Shown here one piece after another: positions 1 to 14,500 of a stretch of 64,000 nt of DNA (its first letter is position 1; every line of letters starts with the position of its first letter). A model generated the notes under the pieces. The model ran no database searches. It was not told where the DNA came from and worked only from the letters and a program-made list of their open reading frames with translations. The DNA is from Eopsaltria australis (Eukaryota; Chordata; Aves; Passeriformes; Petroicidae). Location of the stretch: NCBI GenBank assembly GCA_034509425.1, contig JAVTVJ010000130.1:2101501-2165500 (forward strand). The letters run 5' to 3'. The position numbers were made by a program, and so were the translations under genes.

Positions 1-3000
1 CTTTAAAGTGCCTACCTACCCTCAAACTCTCAGGAAACATGGTAGGACTCACATTATAGTCCCACTGTCAATAGATGGCTTTTGTGACTCAATAATAATA
101 TAGGTCACTGTTTGCTGCACAGATTCCTAAAAACTACATATCTTCCAATAGAATCCAGCCCAAAGAACCACAGGAAACCTCAAACAACAAACAAAACAAA
201 TTCCTGATGTTTTTTGGCTTCTGTTCCTGTACTTGAAGCAGCCTGGGATGATGAGAGAAGCTGGCCCTGTGGTCACCTTTCACCAGAGATTGGGCATTTT
301 GGTCCCCTTTAGACCAAAGCTCAGACTGGAATTTATTTCCACTGTGGCTTTGCCCAAATAAAGCTCTTCAGGCAAACAGGGGATGCAGTTCTTATACCTC
401 CAGTAGGAAGAGAAAGGTTTTCTTGCTCTAGCAACCCTGTTACTTTCACCCGTGTCCTATTCTGTTTATCAGTTACACGGAAGATGTAAATCAGGCTGAG
501 ATGGGGCTGAAGAGACAAGGAAAAATATCAATGGTTGAACCAGCAGGGTGACATTCTTATCTCCCTGCTTTTGCATGCTCCAGCATCCACATCTCTGAGC
601 AACAGGAATGAAGATGCCCAGTTCATGGGGTGCATCAAAGTGGAGCATTACTGAGAGGTCGAACTGCTACTGCTGTTTTCTTGGGAAGTACTTCAGTCAG
701 CAAATACATATAGATAGGTACTGCTGCAGGCTGAGTGCCTCTCAAGCTCAAGGCTGAAGATAAGCACATTTGTATTGATTGCAAACCAGTATGTTCTGAG
801 ATTTCAATTCTGAAGGAGTTCTATTCCAAGGAAAACTAAAATAGAAGAAATTCCTTCCATCCAAATGAGGGAGGAGGGAGCTGTTAATGACAGCTGAGTT
901 GCACCCAGGGTTGGTTAGGTCATACCCACACCACTGCAGCACTGCATGGTTCAGCCCAGCACCAAGGGCTGCTGCTGTGGGACAGGAGCACTCCTGCAAC
1001 TGCACCATGGCCTGGCATGCAGGAGCCAGGCAGGGGAGGGGAGGCTGCCTGTGGCTCCTGAGCAGCTCAGGGGCCTGGGCACACCAGCATCTTCCTGCAA
1101 ATTGGGACAGGGAGTTGGAGGCATGGAAGAAGTTCAGGAAAAGCAGCTCCAGGTGCAATGGCACTCATCTGTGCTGTGCCCTCCTAAGCAAAGAGCTGCC
1201 TGGAGGCAACATCAGCCAAAATGCCAGTCTGGATTATCCTCTGCTCTTGGACTCACCAGACAGGAGAAGGAAAAAATCCCTGAGCTTGCTGTGAAATATC
1301 TGGATCCAGGAATATCTGGTTCCTGCTAAATTACAAACACCTTGTAGAAATACACATAAATGACAGGGAAAGGACAATTCACTGTCAGTTAAGTTTCTGT
1401 ATCTCCACAGAAAAGTGCCACAAGAGAAGGCAGAAAGCAACCACCTAAACAACAAGAGGAATGATCTTATTCCAAGAGGTCAGTGCAGCTCTGTGTGCAC
1501 CACCCCCGGGGCCATGGCAGGCTGAGAGCATGGGCTGGCACAGGCACTTCTGAGACACTTTACAGCATATTGAAGCTTCCCAACAATGCAAAAATACTCT
1601 GTAAATTGTTTCCAATCATTCTGCCTTCCCATTCTCAACTGAAATAGAGGATTTGGCTCCAAAAATGTCAGTTACATGAAATGGCTGAGATAAATACCAG
1701 GGTGACAAGCTCAGTTTTTTTAAAACCTGTGAAATAGTTGAAGAATATTCACGTAAATACTGTAACAGATTTAAAGAATTAGAAATTAATTAGGTCAAAG
1801 TAATGTCAGTGAAGATTTTGCAGAAAATAGCATTAATTTTTAGAATAGCTATAGTCATCATGTTAGAATAAACATTTAAAAAATAAAAATAGAAGACTAA
1901 TTTATGATACCTAAACAATTTGTAAAGGGTGGTCACTCAGTGCTTTGCTAAGCCATATGACTTTGTAGATTTGCATTTCATGCACCCAAATTAATCTCAC
2001 AAGGTATTTGGAAGACTTTTGGAGGGATTTTTTGACCCATTCTGAATGAGCAGGAAGTTGACAAATTTTACCAAAATGGAAAAAAAATATTAGTACAGAC
2101 ACATTTCAATACCTTTGATCAAGGTTAACTCCTTTCTTCTTTCCCATAATGTTTTGTGTCTCTCCCATCATAGTGTACCAGAAAGAGAAAGGCCAAATGC
2201 AGCAAGTAGATAAACCTTGAAAAAAGCCAGGAAAAAACAGCAAAAATTTCCCAAGTGACTTCTTGAGATACTCGTGGACAAATTCTTTCAGGCATCAATG
2301 GTGCGCTAATTTTGGCTGGGATAGAGTTAACCATGACTGACAGAATGGTCATCTCCAACCTCCTAAAGGCTTCCACGAACCTGGAGCTGTGTCTATTTAC
2401 AAAGATGTATCATGGAAATACTTTGAACTGATTATTATTTTCTATTATTTATTTCTTCGCCACTACCACCACATACATAATTCATCTGATGCACAGAACA
2501 ATGAACAAGGTAATACGGACTCTTGCTACTTGCTGGTGATAATAAGAGATTTTTTTGTCTCTCTAGACTAATTTTTATTTCATGCCTCTGAGTTTTGGGC
2601 CTTACCATGAGGTTTGAGCATCAAAGCACGGCAGCACAGAACAGGACATGTTTGCCACACATTTTAACATCAGAGGCAGCTGCTCCTATTGTCTACTGGC
2701 TAGAGCCTGTTATACAACGCATGGTACAGAGAGCAAAATAGATTAAAACATTTCATATGGAAGACAGCATTGAGGACTTATATAGTGATGGGTGACAAAA
2801 TATTAATTAGATATGGCAAGTAATCCAGGGGAATGAAAGACAAAGAACAGGCAAAACCTGCTCATCCTTACTGGCTTTGAACTAATGACACATCAAGCAG
2901 GAGCTTACTGCCTTCAGAGCCAAAGTCACGAATAATTTGACACTTCTCAGGGGACTGTTGATTTTACCAGACATTGAAGGGCAGTAAAAAGTTTTTCCTA

Positions 3001-6000
3001 CTGACAGAAGTGGCAAAACTGCCACTGATAATAAACTCAGGCTTGAAGTCCTGGAATCAAATGATTTGAAAATCTTTTCAGTTATAGCTTTTTTGCAGCT
3101 GAAGCAATTATTTAACTATATTTCTTTTATATTTTATAAGTATTTTATATTTATATTTCTTTTGTGTATTTCTTCCATGCCAACTCCTCCTTTGCGGAAA
3201 GCAGCAAAAGATGAGCCTCTCATAAGAAAAAGTATGCAAGTTACTAAGATTAGTATCGTTATTTGTTGATCTTTTTTTTCAACAAATTTGTGAGCTGCAC
3301 AGTAAATGTAACAAATAGAAGCAAGCAAACGAGGTGCATTAAAGAACTAAATATTTTTAATCAGTGTGACTGGATTAAACAGCTTCTTAAATATTTCAAT
3401 GTGGCAATTCTTTAGGAAGTGTTTATGACAAGCTCATAACAGTGCCAGGCAAAAGACAAAGTGGAATCTATCCAGGCTCATCCATATTTAAATGTGTGTG
3501 CTCAGTGCAAGTATGGCTTAGGGAACAGTGATGACATCTCCAGACTTACGATAGGTGGCAGCAGCAATGCTGGCAGAGCAACCAGGAGAGATGCGGGAGA
3601 AAAACACGGAGGATGATAGCAAAAAACCATTTGAAGGTGCAAATGAGCTCAGGAGAGAAAAACACAAAGAGAATGCAAGTCCTGCAGGCCAGGATGGGCT
3701 ATATGTTGCCAGACTATACCAAACTTCTTGCAAAAATTTTACCCAGGGATATTGTGAGGATATGAGTGAAGAAAAGACATCTGTTACGAAATAATTTGGT
3801 TCTCAAAATTGTGAACAAACTACTTCAGAAATAAGAGGTGAAGCAGAAATCTGAGATTAAATAAGATGGCCAAGTATTTCAGATACATGAAGAGTTTCAA
3901 GCTGCCAGGAATGAGAGGAAGACAGTGGGCATGGATCAAGCCCTCCTGAACAGCAGCATAAGTGAAAAAGCAATGGGAAAAGAAAACATTTCCAACATTT
4001 TTTTCTTTCTGAACTGTTTCAGGTGCCATGACTACAGCCTGTCTTTCTGAGGTGGAAACCTCTTCCTCTGCAGTTCAGCATGCCCTGCCTGCACGGCACG
4101 TATGACTTTAACAGTCACTGCAGGGACATGGGTGCCCCCAAATTGCTGGAGGCTCGGATGTCCACATGCCAGCCCTTCCACCTTTCATTTCAGGCCAGTA
4201 ATTCAGTTATGGAAACAAAGTACAGCTCATATTTTCTGCCAACTCAATTTATTCTCTCCATCTGGAACGTAGTCCAGCATTACAATACAAGATTAGTCTT
4301 TTCCAAGATACCCATCTGCAGAACATAAGCTATCAAAAGGTTAAGTTCCATTCTGTCTCCAGCTCCTTTTAAACATTGACAAAACCTCAAATTTTCCACT
4401 GTATCACCTTGAAACTAGCCAGTAGAACAACACCTTTTTTTTTTTCTTCCTCCCCAATAAGACCACAGCTGAGTTCCAGTCTCAAAGGGTCTCTTTAGGA
4501 TATAAGCAGATATCAGATATGTGGAATTAGATAGAGCAACATATATATAATAGAGTATGTCTGAATGTGGAATTCACATACTTTCTTTGAGAGAGAGAAT
4601 CACTTATTAGACAGTGGAAGATGAGGAAACAATTGTCATCACAAGTCCTGCTCCGGAAGCAACCTCTGAAATCACAGTGATATCCTACACATAAATGGAA
4701 TTTGCTAAAAGTGGCCATTTAGTAGGACATTGAAAAGCTGTCAAACAATGGGACAAAGAGATGAACTCTCAGCAAAGCACTGGTAACAGTGTGAGCACTA
4801 AGGAGGAGAATCACCACAGAAACACTGACCACACATGGCAGCAGCACTGACCTAAACACAGGAGATCAGGCATTCTACCATGATCCATCCTGTGTTGTGA
4901 TCAATGCCAAAGGAAAAAAAAAGCATCTACTGCACAGGTAACTCTCCAAGTTACTGGGTTTACTCTGTAAGAGCTGCCACTGTAATTGATGTGCACAAGC
5001 AGCAACACGAGATGAAAATGTGCCTCAAGGAAGAAGGGAAGAGGCCAAGCAAACAGAGCAGGAATAGAGAAAATAAAAAAGGGGGATGACCAAACCTGCC
5101 TGTATTTCTGCTCCTTCTTATTTCCTTATTGCCAGTATTTTGCACAAATGATCTGGAGTTATAATACAGAGACCTCAAAATCCAGAGACAAAACTATAAA
5201 TATGTCAACAGTGGCATTGTCTCCTTAGATTTATATAAACTTTTAGAAAGGGGGGAAAAAGACCAAAAGCAAACTTCTGAATTTGCCTGATCTCCAGTTT
5301 TTGGACTCCTCTTTTTTTATAAGCACCAATTAAGGTTTGAGGTCAGCAATCACAGAATGCTCAGTATTTAATTAGCATTAGGCACACCACCAGACACTGT
5401 TGTATTTAACTTGAGGTTTTGGACTTGAAGTTGTAGGCTTTCCATTGATAGCACTTGGGGACAGTCAGCCCCAGGAATTAAATCTTCATTAGTATGAAAA
5501 CACTCTGTAAATTGTTGTGTAATCCTAATTCTGCTTTTAAAACGCTGAATGCAAGAAGAGCTGTTCCTTACAGCATTGCTACCTTAAAAACAGATTAATT
5601 TTAATATATGTAGACACTGATGCTTTCTTTTGTAACACCGTATGCACAAAAAACTTTTCCTGCTCCTGCCAATATCCCAATTTGCATACTTTCTGTCACA
5701 TCAAATGAAACTGCTCATTGGAAATTGGGACAAAAGCTGCCGCTTGCATTCATGAAATGTGCCCACTTTCCTTTAGCACTTGACATTGTAATGTACTCTT
5801 GAGCAGCTTTGCAGGTGAAAAGGCCAGCCATTATCAGCAGCCACTGGAGATAAGAAATATATGGGGAAAGCTTATCTGAATCCGGAGAATTTCAGCTTTA
5901 GCAAGTTTTTCACATTATTTGGTCCTTAAAAATAAATATGAAAGAAGCTTTTCTCCCTCTCTGTTTCTGGAGATGGGTCTCTGCATATTCACAGCAACCT

Positions 6001-8159
6001 GCACGAGGATTTCTGTGCTGCACATCCACTGTTCCCTGCACTGCACTTTACAGGGTGAGAAGTGAGAAAGGGCGACTCTCCCACAGCAGCTACAAGGGGC
6101 TTCAACCCATTAAAAGGTGCTTCAGTGCCATGAGGCTCAGATGAGCATGTGGGTACCAGTGTCTCTTCACAGCACTAAACACTCTGAACTTCAGTGTAAC
6201 AATAAAAATAAAGCCATTAAAGTGACTCACTGAAATAATTTGTGCAATCTAATGTAGCAATTCATGAATTTGTAATTTCTCTCCAAATACACACTGAACA
6301 TAGCTACAGAAGTATAAAAGCACTATTCCCTTACTGGTTGAAATGTATCTCCTGTCGTAGCTGCAGGTCTGACAGGATCAGCCTTGTTACAGCTCTTGAA
6401 AATGGAGAAGGTTCACCAGAAAATTGTTCACACGGGGTTTGCTCACACGATGAACACAGATCTGGGTTAGAGCCTTGGGCTCTGTCCACTACACTGCCTG
6501 CCACGTGTGTCTGATCAACTGAGTGGTCTCCAGGGTCATATTGTATTCAGCTTAATCAATTGACTCAACTAACTGAAAGGGCTCTGTCCGTATTGACTGA
6601 GAAGTTACTTGGTAAAAAATGCACTCCCATTTCCACATGAGATCCTCCTCCCATGGAAGACAGGCAACATTCCCACTGACTTCAGAAATTCAAAGTCAAC
6701 CTACCAGCAGTTTGGCCAAAAAAGAATTTAATCTTATTTTCAAATCCAGGCAATTCAATTTTACACCCAGTTTTAAACTTTTACCTTTCTTTTCCTCAGC
6801 ACTTTATTTTTTTTCATTGTTTTTTCCTGTCCCAGCAATGGTTTTCCAAGGAAACCCATTCATCTCAATGTTCATGAGACTGACAGGGCTCATCAGCAGC
6901 TCACAGAAATGATGGAGATAAACAACATGCAGTTTATTCAGATTAATGGGTGTGACGACACTGAACACATGGCAAGAGCAAACAGAAGGCCTTTACAAGG
7001 TAATGATGACTATTGCTCTGGTGAACCATGAGAAATTTCTACAGACTGGAAATTGGCAATTAAAAGATTTGCTATCTGCTAAAGGCATCTATTAATAATA
7101 AGCCTTCCTAAAGCAAACAGGGAATTTTGAAGACAAATTGTCAGCCACATCTCCTTCATCTGTGTGCTCCAGGAAGTGGTTCTGCCAAGAGAGTAACTGA
7201 ATCTGCAGCTGAGAACAGCTTTCAAATAAAGGAATGGTGCTTGAGAAGTAAGACTTAGCCTGCAGATGAGTATTTCAAGATTTCACATTCTGATGGAAAG
7301 AATTTTATTTACAGTTTGATGGCACTTTAGATTTACTGGGAATAAAAACAAACACATATGAAATGAACTACTGAGAAGTGATTTTGTGTGGCCATAGCTC
7401 TATAATACATTTATGGTGACTACTTTGAGGGCTGAGTTCAATTGGATTGCTTTGGATTTGTATGACAGCACTACATTCTATTCTCATTTGAACTGGAGTA
7501 CTTTGATTAACAATAGTGGGATTACACCAGATTTGCATTGAAGGCAGGTTGCCTTTGAACTGTATCATATGAACAGTATAAATAGGACAGTGGCTACTTA
7601 AACACCTGGCACCCAGCTAGAAGCCTTTTTACAGTGTTCAGGTGAGGCATCAACAAGGACAAAGAAACCTACTCAAATAACCAACACAATTAAAGATGAG
7701 ATTAGGTTATATACAGAACCTTTCCAGATTCACAAGGATTAGAAATATGCCCATGAAAACTATATTTTTTCTTATTGTTTCTGAAATCATTAATCATGGT
7801 GCTGAATATGAAAACTATCATTTAGATGCAGCTGGAAAAATAACTTATCCTCATCTGAACTGGAACCAACTCCTTAGAAATCAGTAAATGAGCAAATTTT
7901 TAATCATTACTAAGTGCAAAATTATGCAGAACTGCTGAGGGTTCCTAGGCTGCATTCTCTGCAGCTGTCTTTAGCAAATGGGTAGGGAAAAGGAAGAATA
8001 GATTTCCACTGCAGCTATTGCTGTCTGTACATTTCTCTTACCTAGTACACCATGACCCTTTACTTTGTACAGAATATGGAAGGATACTTCAATGCATCAT
8101 TTTAAACCATACAGGTGCAGAAATTGACTGTGTGCCCATGTGGAGATGTTCTTCCCTAT
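1..8159. other. Intergenic, AT-rich, no supported gene
   Basis: Only short chance-length open frames occur, the longest being 138 codons (748-1164, minus strand) with no recognisable motif. A hydrophilic 79-codon frame at 3555-3794 is noted among the findings. No repeat was recognised with confidence. Confidence 0.6.
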
Positions 8160-8505
8160 TGTGATGGGTTGGCCTGGCAAGGTTTTGGGGGGTGTGGGAT
8201 CCAGGGGAGTGGCAAGGGTGGCTTTGGGGGGCATCTGCCATCAGCCAGGGTCAGCCCACCTCAACTATTGCTCTCATAAAACCCTTCTAACACCTCTGTT
8301 TGAAAGCAGCCAGGAAACAGCCTGTTCAGTGGAGATCCTGGGCACCAGCTCAGATCTGCCAAAGCTGCACCAGGGATACCCTGTCCCCATTCCAGAGGAG
8401 AGATGTGCTCAGTCCAGCCTGTCACTGCATCAGGCAGCTCTTGCCCTGGGGCAGGTTGCACTTACTACACAAGCATCTAAGGGTTCCTTCCTGTGAACAA
8501 GACAG
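8160..8505 (+). mobile_element. Candidate solo LTR of an avian endogenous retrovirus
   Basis: A GC-richer block begins TGTGATGGGTTGGCCTGGC, which resembles the start of common avian ERV LTRs (TGTGRTGGGTTGRCC). I cannot place the right end or a target-site duplication with confidence, and no internal viral genes are present. It may instead be ordinary unique sequence. Confidence 0.35.
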
Positions 8506-11500
8506 CAGGATTATATTTCATGATCAACCCAAATTTAGTTGGAGAAAAACATTGCTTTTATTCACAAAAACCAGCCATGAATCAATAGTAAGTATAGTAA
8601 CACAACTCCTGAAAATGAAAACGATTTTCCTGTGAAATAACAAACTGAACAGAAGTGCAATTTTATGATTCTATAATTCTAAATTTTCTTTGAAATGTAA
8701 CTTCATTGTACCGTGCCAAAGTATTTAGTAGATATAAAGGTAATTAAATGTACTACTAAAGTATTAGCTTGAACTCTACGTAGTACACTGATGGAAAGCT
8801 TCATGCTTTTTAGGACAGCGACCTATCCATAAGACATGGCAAGCAGCAGATTTGTTTTGGCTCTTTTACAAACACTGTTTGTTTGTAAAAGCACAACAAA
8901 TTGATATGTTGCTCTATGTGCTGTATACTCATGATTTCACAAAATGAATATGAGACCACACTTAATGTTGGAGGAGCACCGTTAAAGAGCCTTGCAAATG
9001 TCTGTGTCACAGGTGTTTTGCTGCAGATTCTACCCCAATGAACACACAGCTGGTTATCATCATATAAGGTAGGGTTCAGATAAAAGGAAGATGTGATATG
9101 TTGGTTAATCAGGGAGAAGACAAAAAGAAAAAAAAATTATGCTTCTGTCTCTAACTCTGTTTTCTGCATCACTGAGCACTGAGACACAATGTCATTTATT
9201 TCAACCATATAAACCATGACCACATATTTGCAGATGCAATTACTTCAACTTTATATTCACTAGCTTGGAAACAAGCCCCATTCGTCTCCTTCCTCCAGGA
9301 AAATAGGAGCCATAATGCAGAAGTGGAGAATAGAGATGTCACATCCTTTCAATTCACCCTCGCAGCTCCCTCATCTCCGATATCAATCCCTGTTCCTGAG
9401 TTCCTGGGGATGGATTTGCCTACATCTCACAGGAAGTGATTTGTAGTAGGATCAGTTTTGTGGGTTAAAGATACGAGGAAACAGGGAAAGATGAAAAGGT
9501 GTCAGAGTGGACAAGCACCAGGATACAAATTCAGAGCTTCCCTGAGGGGCAGCTCTTGGAGATGAGCAACACCTCTAATGCTCTTTGCAAACATTATTCC
9601 TCTGCTGTTGGCTAAATAGCCAGCTGAAGGACATTTTACTCATTCAGACTTACTGATAGTAGAAAGTAGCAGTTTAATTAAGAGTAGAATACTTCAAACC
9701 AGCTTTTTGTGCATGTTTCCAGTCATTAACAGCACTGTAAGTCTCTCTTTAGACAAATAGCAAACTTCTGCAGCATTGAAAATACCAGAGCATGTTCTCA
9801 AGGAGGAGTAGAAGAATTAGTAATTGCTCATGTAAAATTTCCAAACCTCACTGAGCTACAGGAAGGCAAAGCCCAGTGTCAAGATCTAGATTTGTATTGT
9901 CCTTGAACATTATTAAGTTAGTGAGCAAAATGAAAGACTAAAAAAGAGAAGAGATCAGACCAAAACAAAAGAAGAAAAGAATAATTTTCCTGAAAAGAAT
10001 ATTGGGGAAGATAACTATTGTGTAAATGCAGCATGAAAGACACCAAGGCAGAGCAGTGCAATGAAGTTGGATGTACCTGCAATGATGACACCCAAACTAG
10101 TCCTAGGACAGTGACAGGAAATTATTTTAGTATCTTTGCTGCACAGATACATTCTTAACACATTAATACTTCAAAGGCTGAAAAATTCATAAAAACACAC
10201 ACAAGGCATTAGCATTTTATCTGTATATTGAAATGCATTTTCACACAGTCATGCTGATAAAAGCAGATTATCCCATTAATGAGATAAATAATTACAGATG
10301 CACTTCATAGAGAAGCATGTTATTCTAAGCAAATTGCTGTAATTACTGGAGGTGCCCTGCAAAGCATTATCCATTCCTAGCTGACTGAATCTTAAAACTT
10401 TGACTCAGCTTTTAATAAAATGTCCTAACTAGAAAAGTTAACTATGCCTCTAATAAACAACCTTGAAAATAAACAGCAAGTTTATAAATGAAGGGCACTG
10501 TACATCTTTGTGTAGACAACTCTATATACTCTGGACATAAATCCAGTGCTCATCAGATAAAGAGAAGGCAACTTCATTGCTGGAAAGTGAGTGACAAGAT
10601 AAGGAAAAGGAAAATCACTAATACCCTGGTGGGTGTGGATCCCAGAAGGATCTAAGCAATACCATAAAATAAATTATTTTTAAAAAATGTGAAATGCTAA
10701 CAGGCCACATACCAGCAGCATTCATAACTTTCCTCTCTCTGCTGAGTTAGATACTTGAAAGTAAGTGTGGGAAACTTCATTTACTAGAGGCAGCTAAATA
10801 CAAAGTCTAATTTCAGCTTTGATATTTCCACCACAAAGTCAGTCATTTTGACTGAATTTCAACTTTAAAGCCATACTGCATAACAATAAACAGCAATATA
10901 TGAATTCTTTCTGTCAAAGTGGCCTAGAAAATGGGACTTATTTGACATTCTCCTATCTATTTAGTAAGGAAACGAATATAAATATTTTTATAGTGTTGAT
11001 GAGCAAAAAAAGCTAAATGCTGCTGTCTAGAGATATTTCCTTAGAAGTCCAATGATAACAGAATACTACTGACAGAATACAGATACAAGAAAGAAGATTC
11101 TTATTACTACATGGCAATTTGTTTTCTCTCTTCCCCACCCCCATCAGCCCTGACATCCTTGAACCATTCCAATTTATTAAATTTTTCCTCAAAGCCATGG
11201 GTTTTTAGATCTGTGATCCTTCTGGCTGCCATAATTGAGGACTAGTTGATCCAAGTGTTCCTTATGTGCAATGTGGCAGGTAGGTCAGACTATTCCAGCA
11301 GAGGAGAGGGAAGACTGGGGCATTTATGCACTTCACCTGCAGGGCCTCAGATTGGACAGCTCTAGTGGTGTTTGTTACTTGCTCAGTAGAACAGCACTGC
11401 TGACTGAAGTGCAGTTCAGGATGTGCTGAAGTTCTCTGGATTCCTGCCTGCAGAACTCTCTCACTTAGTTCTGCTGCTGCAGCCATCACTACTACCTGTG

Positions 11501-14500
11501 CTGTCCTTGTTCTTAACAAGTTGTCTTCACATTTCTGCAGTTCATTTCTCTAAGCATTGCTTTGAATACTGATCCTATCCTCCAAAATGCTTGCAGCCCT
11601 TCAGTCCAGGTGTTAATCTGCAAATTTAACAATCATGTTTTCTAATACTTCAGTGAACCACTAATGAAGTTATTAAACATTTCCAGGCTGAGTGGCCCTG
11701 TTTTACATAGGGATGTGGCTCCACATGTGGCAAATTTAAGCTTCCTGATAACAGGGTTTTAAACTACATTTTCTGGTCTCCCAAGTTGAAGCACATTCTA
11801 CAGGAAATTCCTGACTCAGAGCTCCAGTCTCAATCCATGCATGTATCCTCTCTCTTATGATGAATAGGTAATAGTGTCATGTTTTCAGTCTCAGAGTCTT
11901 TGCTCCTATAGCAGAACCACCAATGGAATTCCATGAATTAGTGCTCAAATAGGCAGGGAATAGACAATTCAAAATACTAAAAATATTTTTGAAATATTTA
12001 AAATATGTTTATGCCAGTTACATAGGTGGTCAGAACACTAGTATTTGTCCCCCTTCCTGTCTGGGAAATTCTATGTTGAACTGCTATGTCAGTTCCTGGT
12101 GTTTTAATTGTTTTTTGCAAGTTGCACATACCTTGATACTACAGTAAACATATTCTATTGAATAGAAAATAAAACACCCAGAAATCACCAAGTTTTATAT
12201 ATCACATCAATGAAAGAAGATAAATGCAAAGGACCTACTATACAGCAAAATGATGAATTGCACTGCTGGTTATTTCTGCCAGCTACAGGATCTGTGATAG
12301 ACAAAAAGCAAGATGCTGAAAATGTACAGTACACTCTTCAACTATGTGCCTTTCTGTCCATTAATCCCTGCATTTTTATGGATCCTATAATGCAGTTGTG
12401 CAAGTTCTTTCTGTGTCACATAAGACCTTTTTCTTATTTTGTCCAGTTGCCACTTCTTTACTTACCAGACATAAACTAAGCTACAAATGCCCTGATATGT
12501 GCATCTGCACCCCCTGAATAAAGGGCCTTACAAATTATATGTGCAAATTTTGGAGTCACTCCATATCAGTCCTTTAGTCCATGTACACTCCCACTTGTCT
12601 CTTCAGATACTGCTCGTGTGAAGGCCTCTGTCAGCTGGCATTGACTCGCACTGCCAACGGCGGGCAGATGAGAAGCTTCTCTTAAGGGCAGAATAGCTAC
12701 AGTCTCAATAAATACCTTTATTTTCTCTTCCCAATATGCCACCTCTCAAGGACTAGCCACGACAAACCCTATTTTATAAGCCCTCTGCATTGGTATGCCT
12801 GTGGTGCAGCAGCATTTGGAGCATGTCCACGACGTGCTGCATGCAAATGGCTCTCCCGTGAGACTTTCAAAGAAACCCTTCTGCTCCTGGCACATGAAGA
12901 TGAGTTCCAGGAGTTCTGTGACAGGTGAAAACCACTTTTGCTCTGTGGTGATAAAGGGATGAATAAATGCATATTATGGCAGGAAGTCAGACTCTGTCTT
13001 TGGGGCTGTATTAGCAGTGAAAAGGTTTCAGTGTAAGAACTGTGTTGTTTTGCCTGCATCTGCACCAGTAGAAGCTGGTCCTTTCTTTACAAGCCTGAAT
13101 TACCTGCTGTTGCAGCTCAGTGCTACTATTAAGCATCACTTTGGCCAGCGTGATGAGGGGAGAGAGCCTATGAATGGAAAACTGTCTTGACTCCAAGCAG
13201 GTGTGAAGTCTGAAAGATGCAGATGACAGTTTGATCAGGCATCCTCCTTCAGGCTGCTGCTTCAGTGGAATGGAACAGACTTGCTCCATGGGGAACTCCT
13301 ACTGCTGCTAAATGGTTATTTACAGACACATAAATAGCTGGAGCTCTTGAAAATAATGAACATAAACGTGAGAGGATTTTTATGTGACCCCCTATTCTAT
13401 TCCTTATACAGGGGCCACAAGAAAGACTTTGTAATCTCTGTATCTTAATCCCTGGAAAAGCGGAGAAAAAAAGGAAATCAGTCAGTGACACCAAAGATGC
13501 AATAGCAAAGATTCACTTTGACTTCCAAAATGTGTCTGATGTTTGGGATGCTTCTCTTTTTGAACATTCAGCTTGAAAGACAAGAGGGGGACTTTGCCTT
13601 CGAAAGTGCTGAGCATGCACTGTCTATAAATCAGATCCTCTTTAAGGTGCTGTATGTCAGGCTAGATTTGAAAATTTGAGATCAAAGTTTTACTGACCTG
13701 CTTTAAAATATCACTTTGTGTTAAGTTCCTACTACAACAGAAAAACAAAACTTGTAACTAAACTTCCCTAGAATTTCCAAAGATGAGAATATACAGATTC
13801 AAAGAGAAATCTAGGAGCAAGGACAGCTAATTATCTTTTTCAAAATCCCCCTCAGATGGCATTAATGTATTGAATCTTGACTTAGATTTCACCTAAATGC
13901 TTTTTTTGCAAATGACTCAGTCCCTGCACCTTAAAGAATTACTCTATAAGGCCAACATATAGCTCAAAACATTAAAAAAAAATTTATGTAGAAATTTTGA
14001 ATATTATGGATTGGATGAGGGAATATATTTTGTGAATATTAAAAAAAACAACCAAACAAACAGAGATCTTCCATAATAACTTTTGGCATTAACTGTGTTT
14101 GTCTCAATTTTTCTGTCTCTCTTTGCTACATGCACCTGCTCACACATCCTTTTATGAAGCCAACACTGGCAAAAACAGAGTAACAACCAGGCAAGACCTC
14201 AACAACTGCCCTCTTAAAGCAGTAAGCAGAGACACTAGATCTACTTCTCAAACACGGAGTTAAAATGACACGTGTGACTAAAGACAGAATGTACAGTGGA
14301 AGCAGATCTAATGAAGATGTGCAAGAGTTTTGGAGCTGCTGGCTAACAGAAAACAGTTGTGACCCAGAATGGCACAGGTTTCTCTGCTGTCCTCCACTGG
14401 CTGGGTGTGATCTATCCCCATGCTCATGAGCAATTCCACTCTGCCAGAAGGCATCTTTCCATCTTTGCTTCGAGTGACAGCAGTTTTGTAGCAGGAGACT

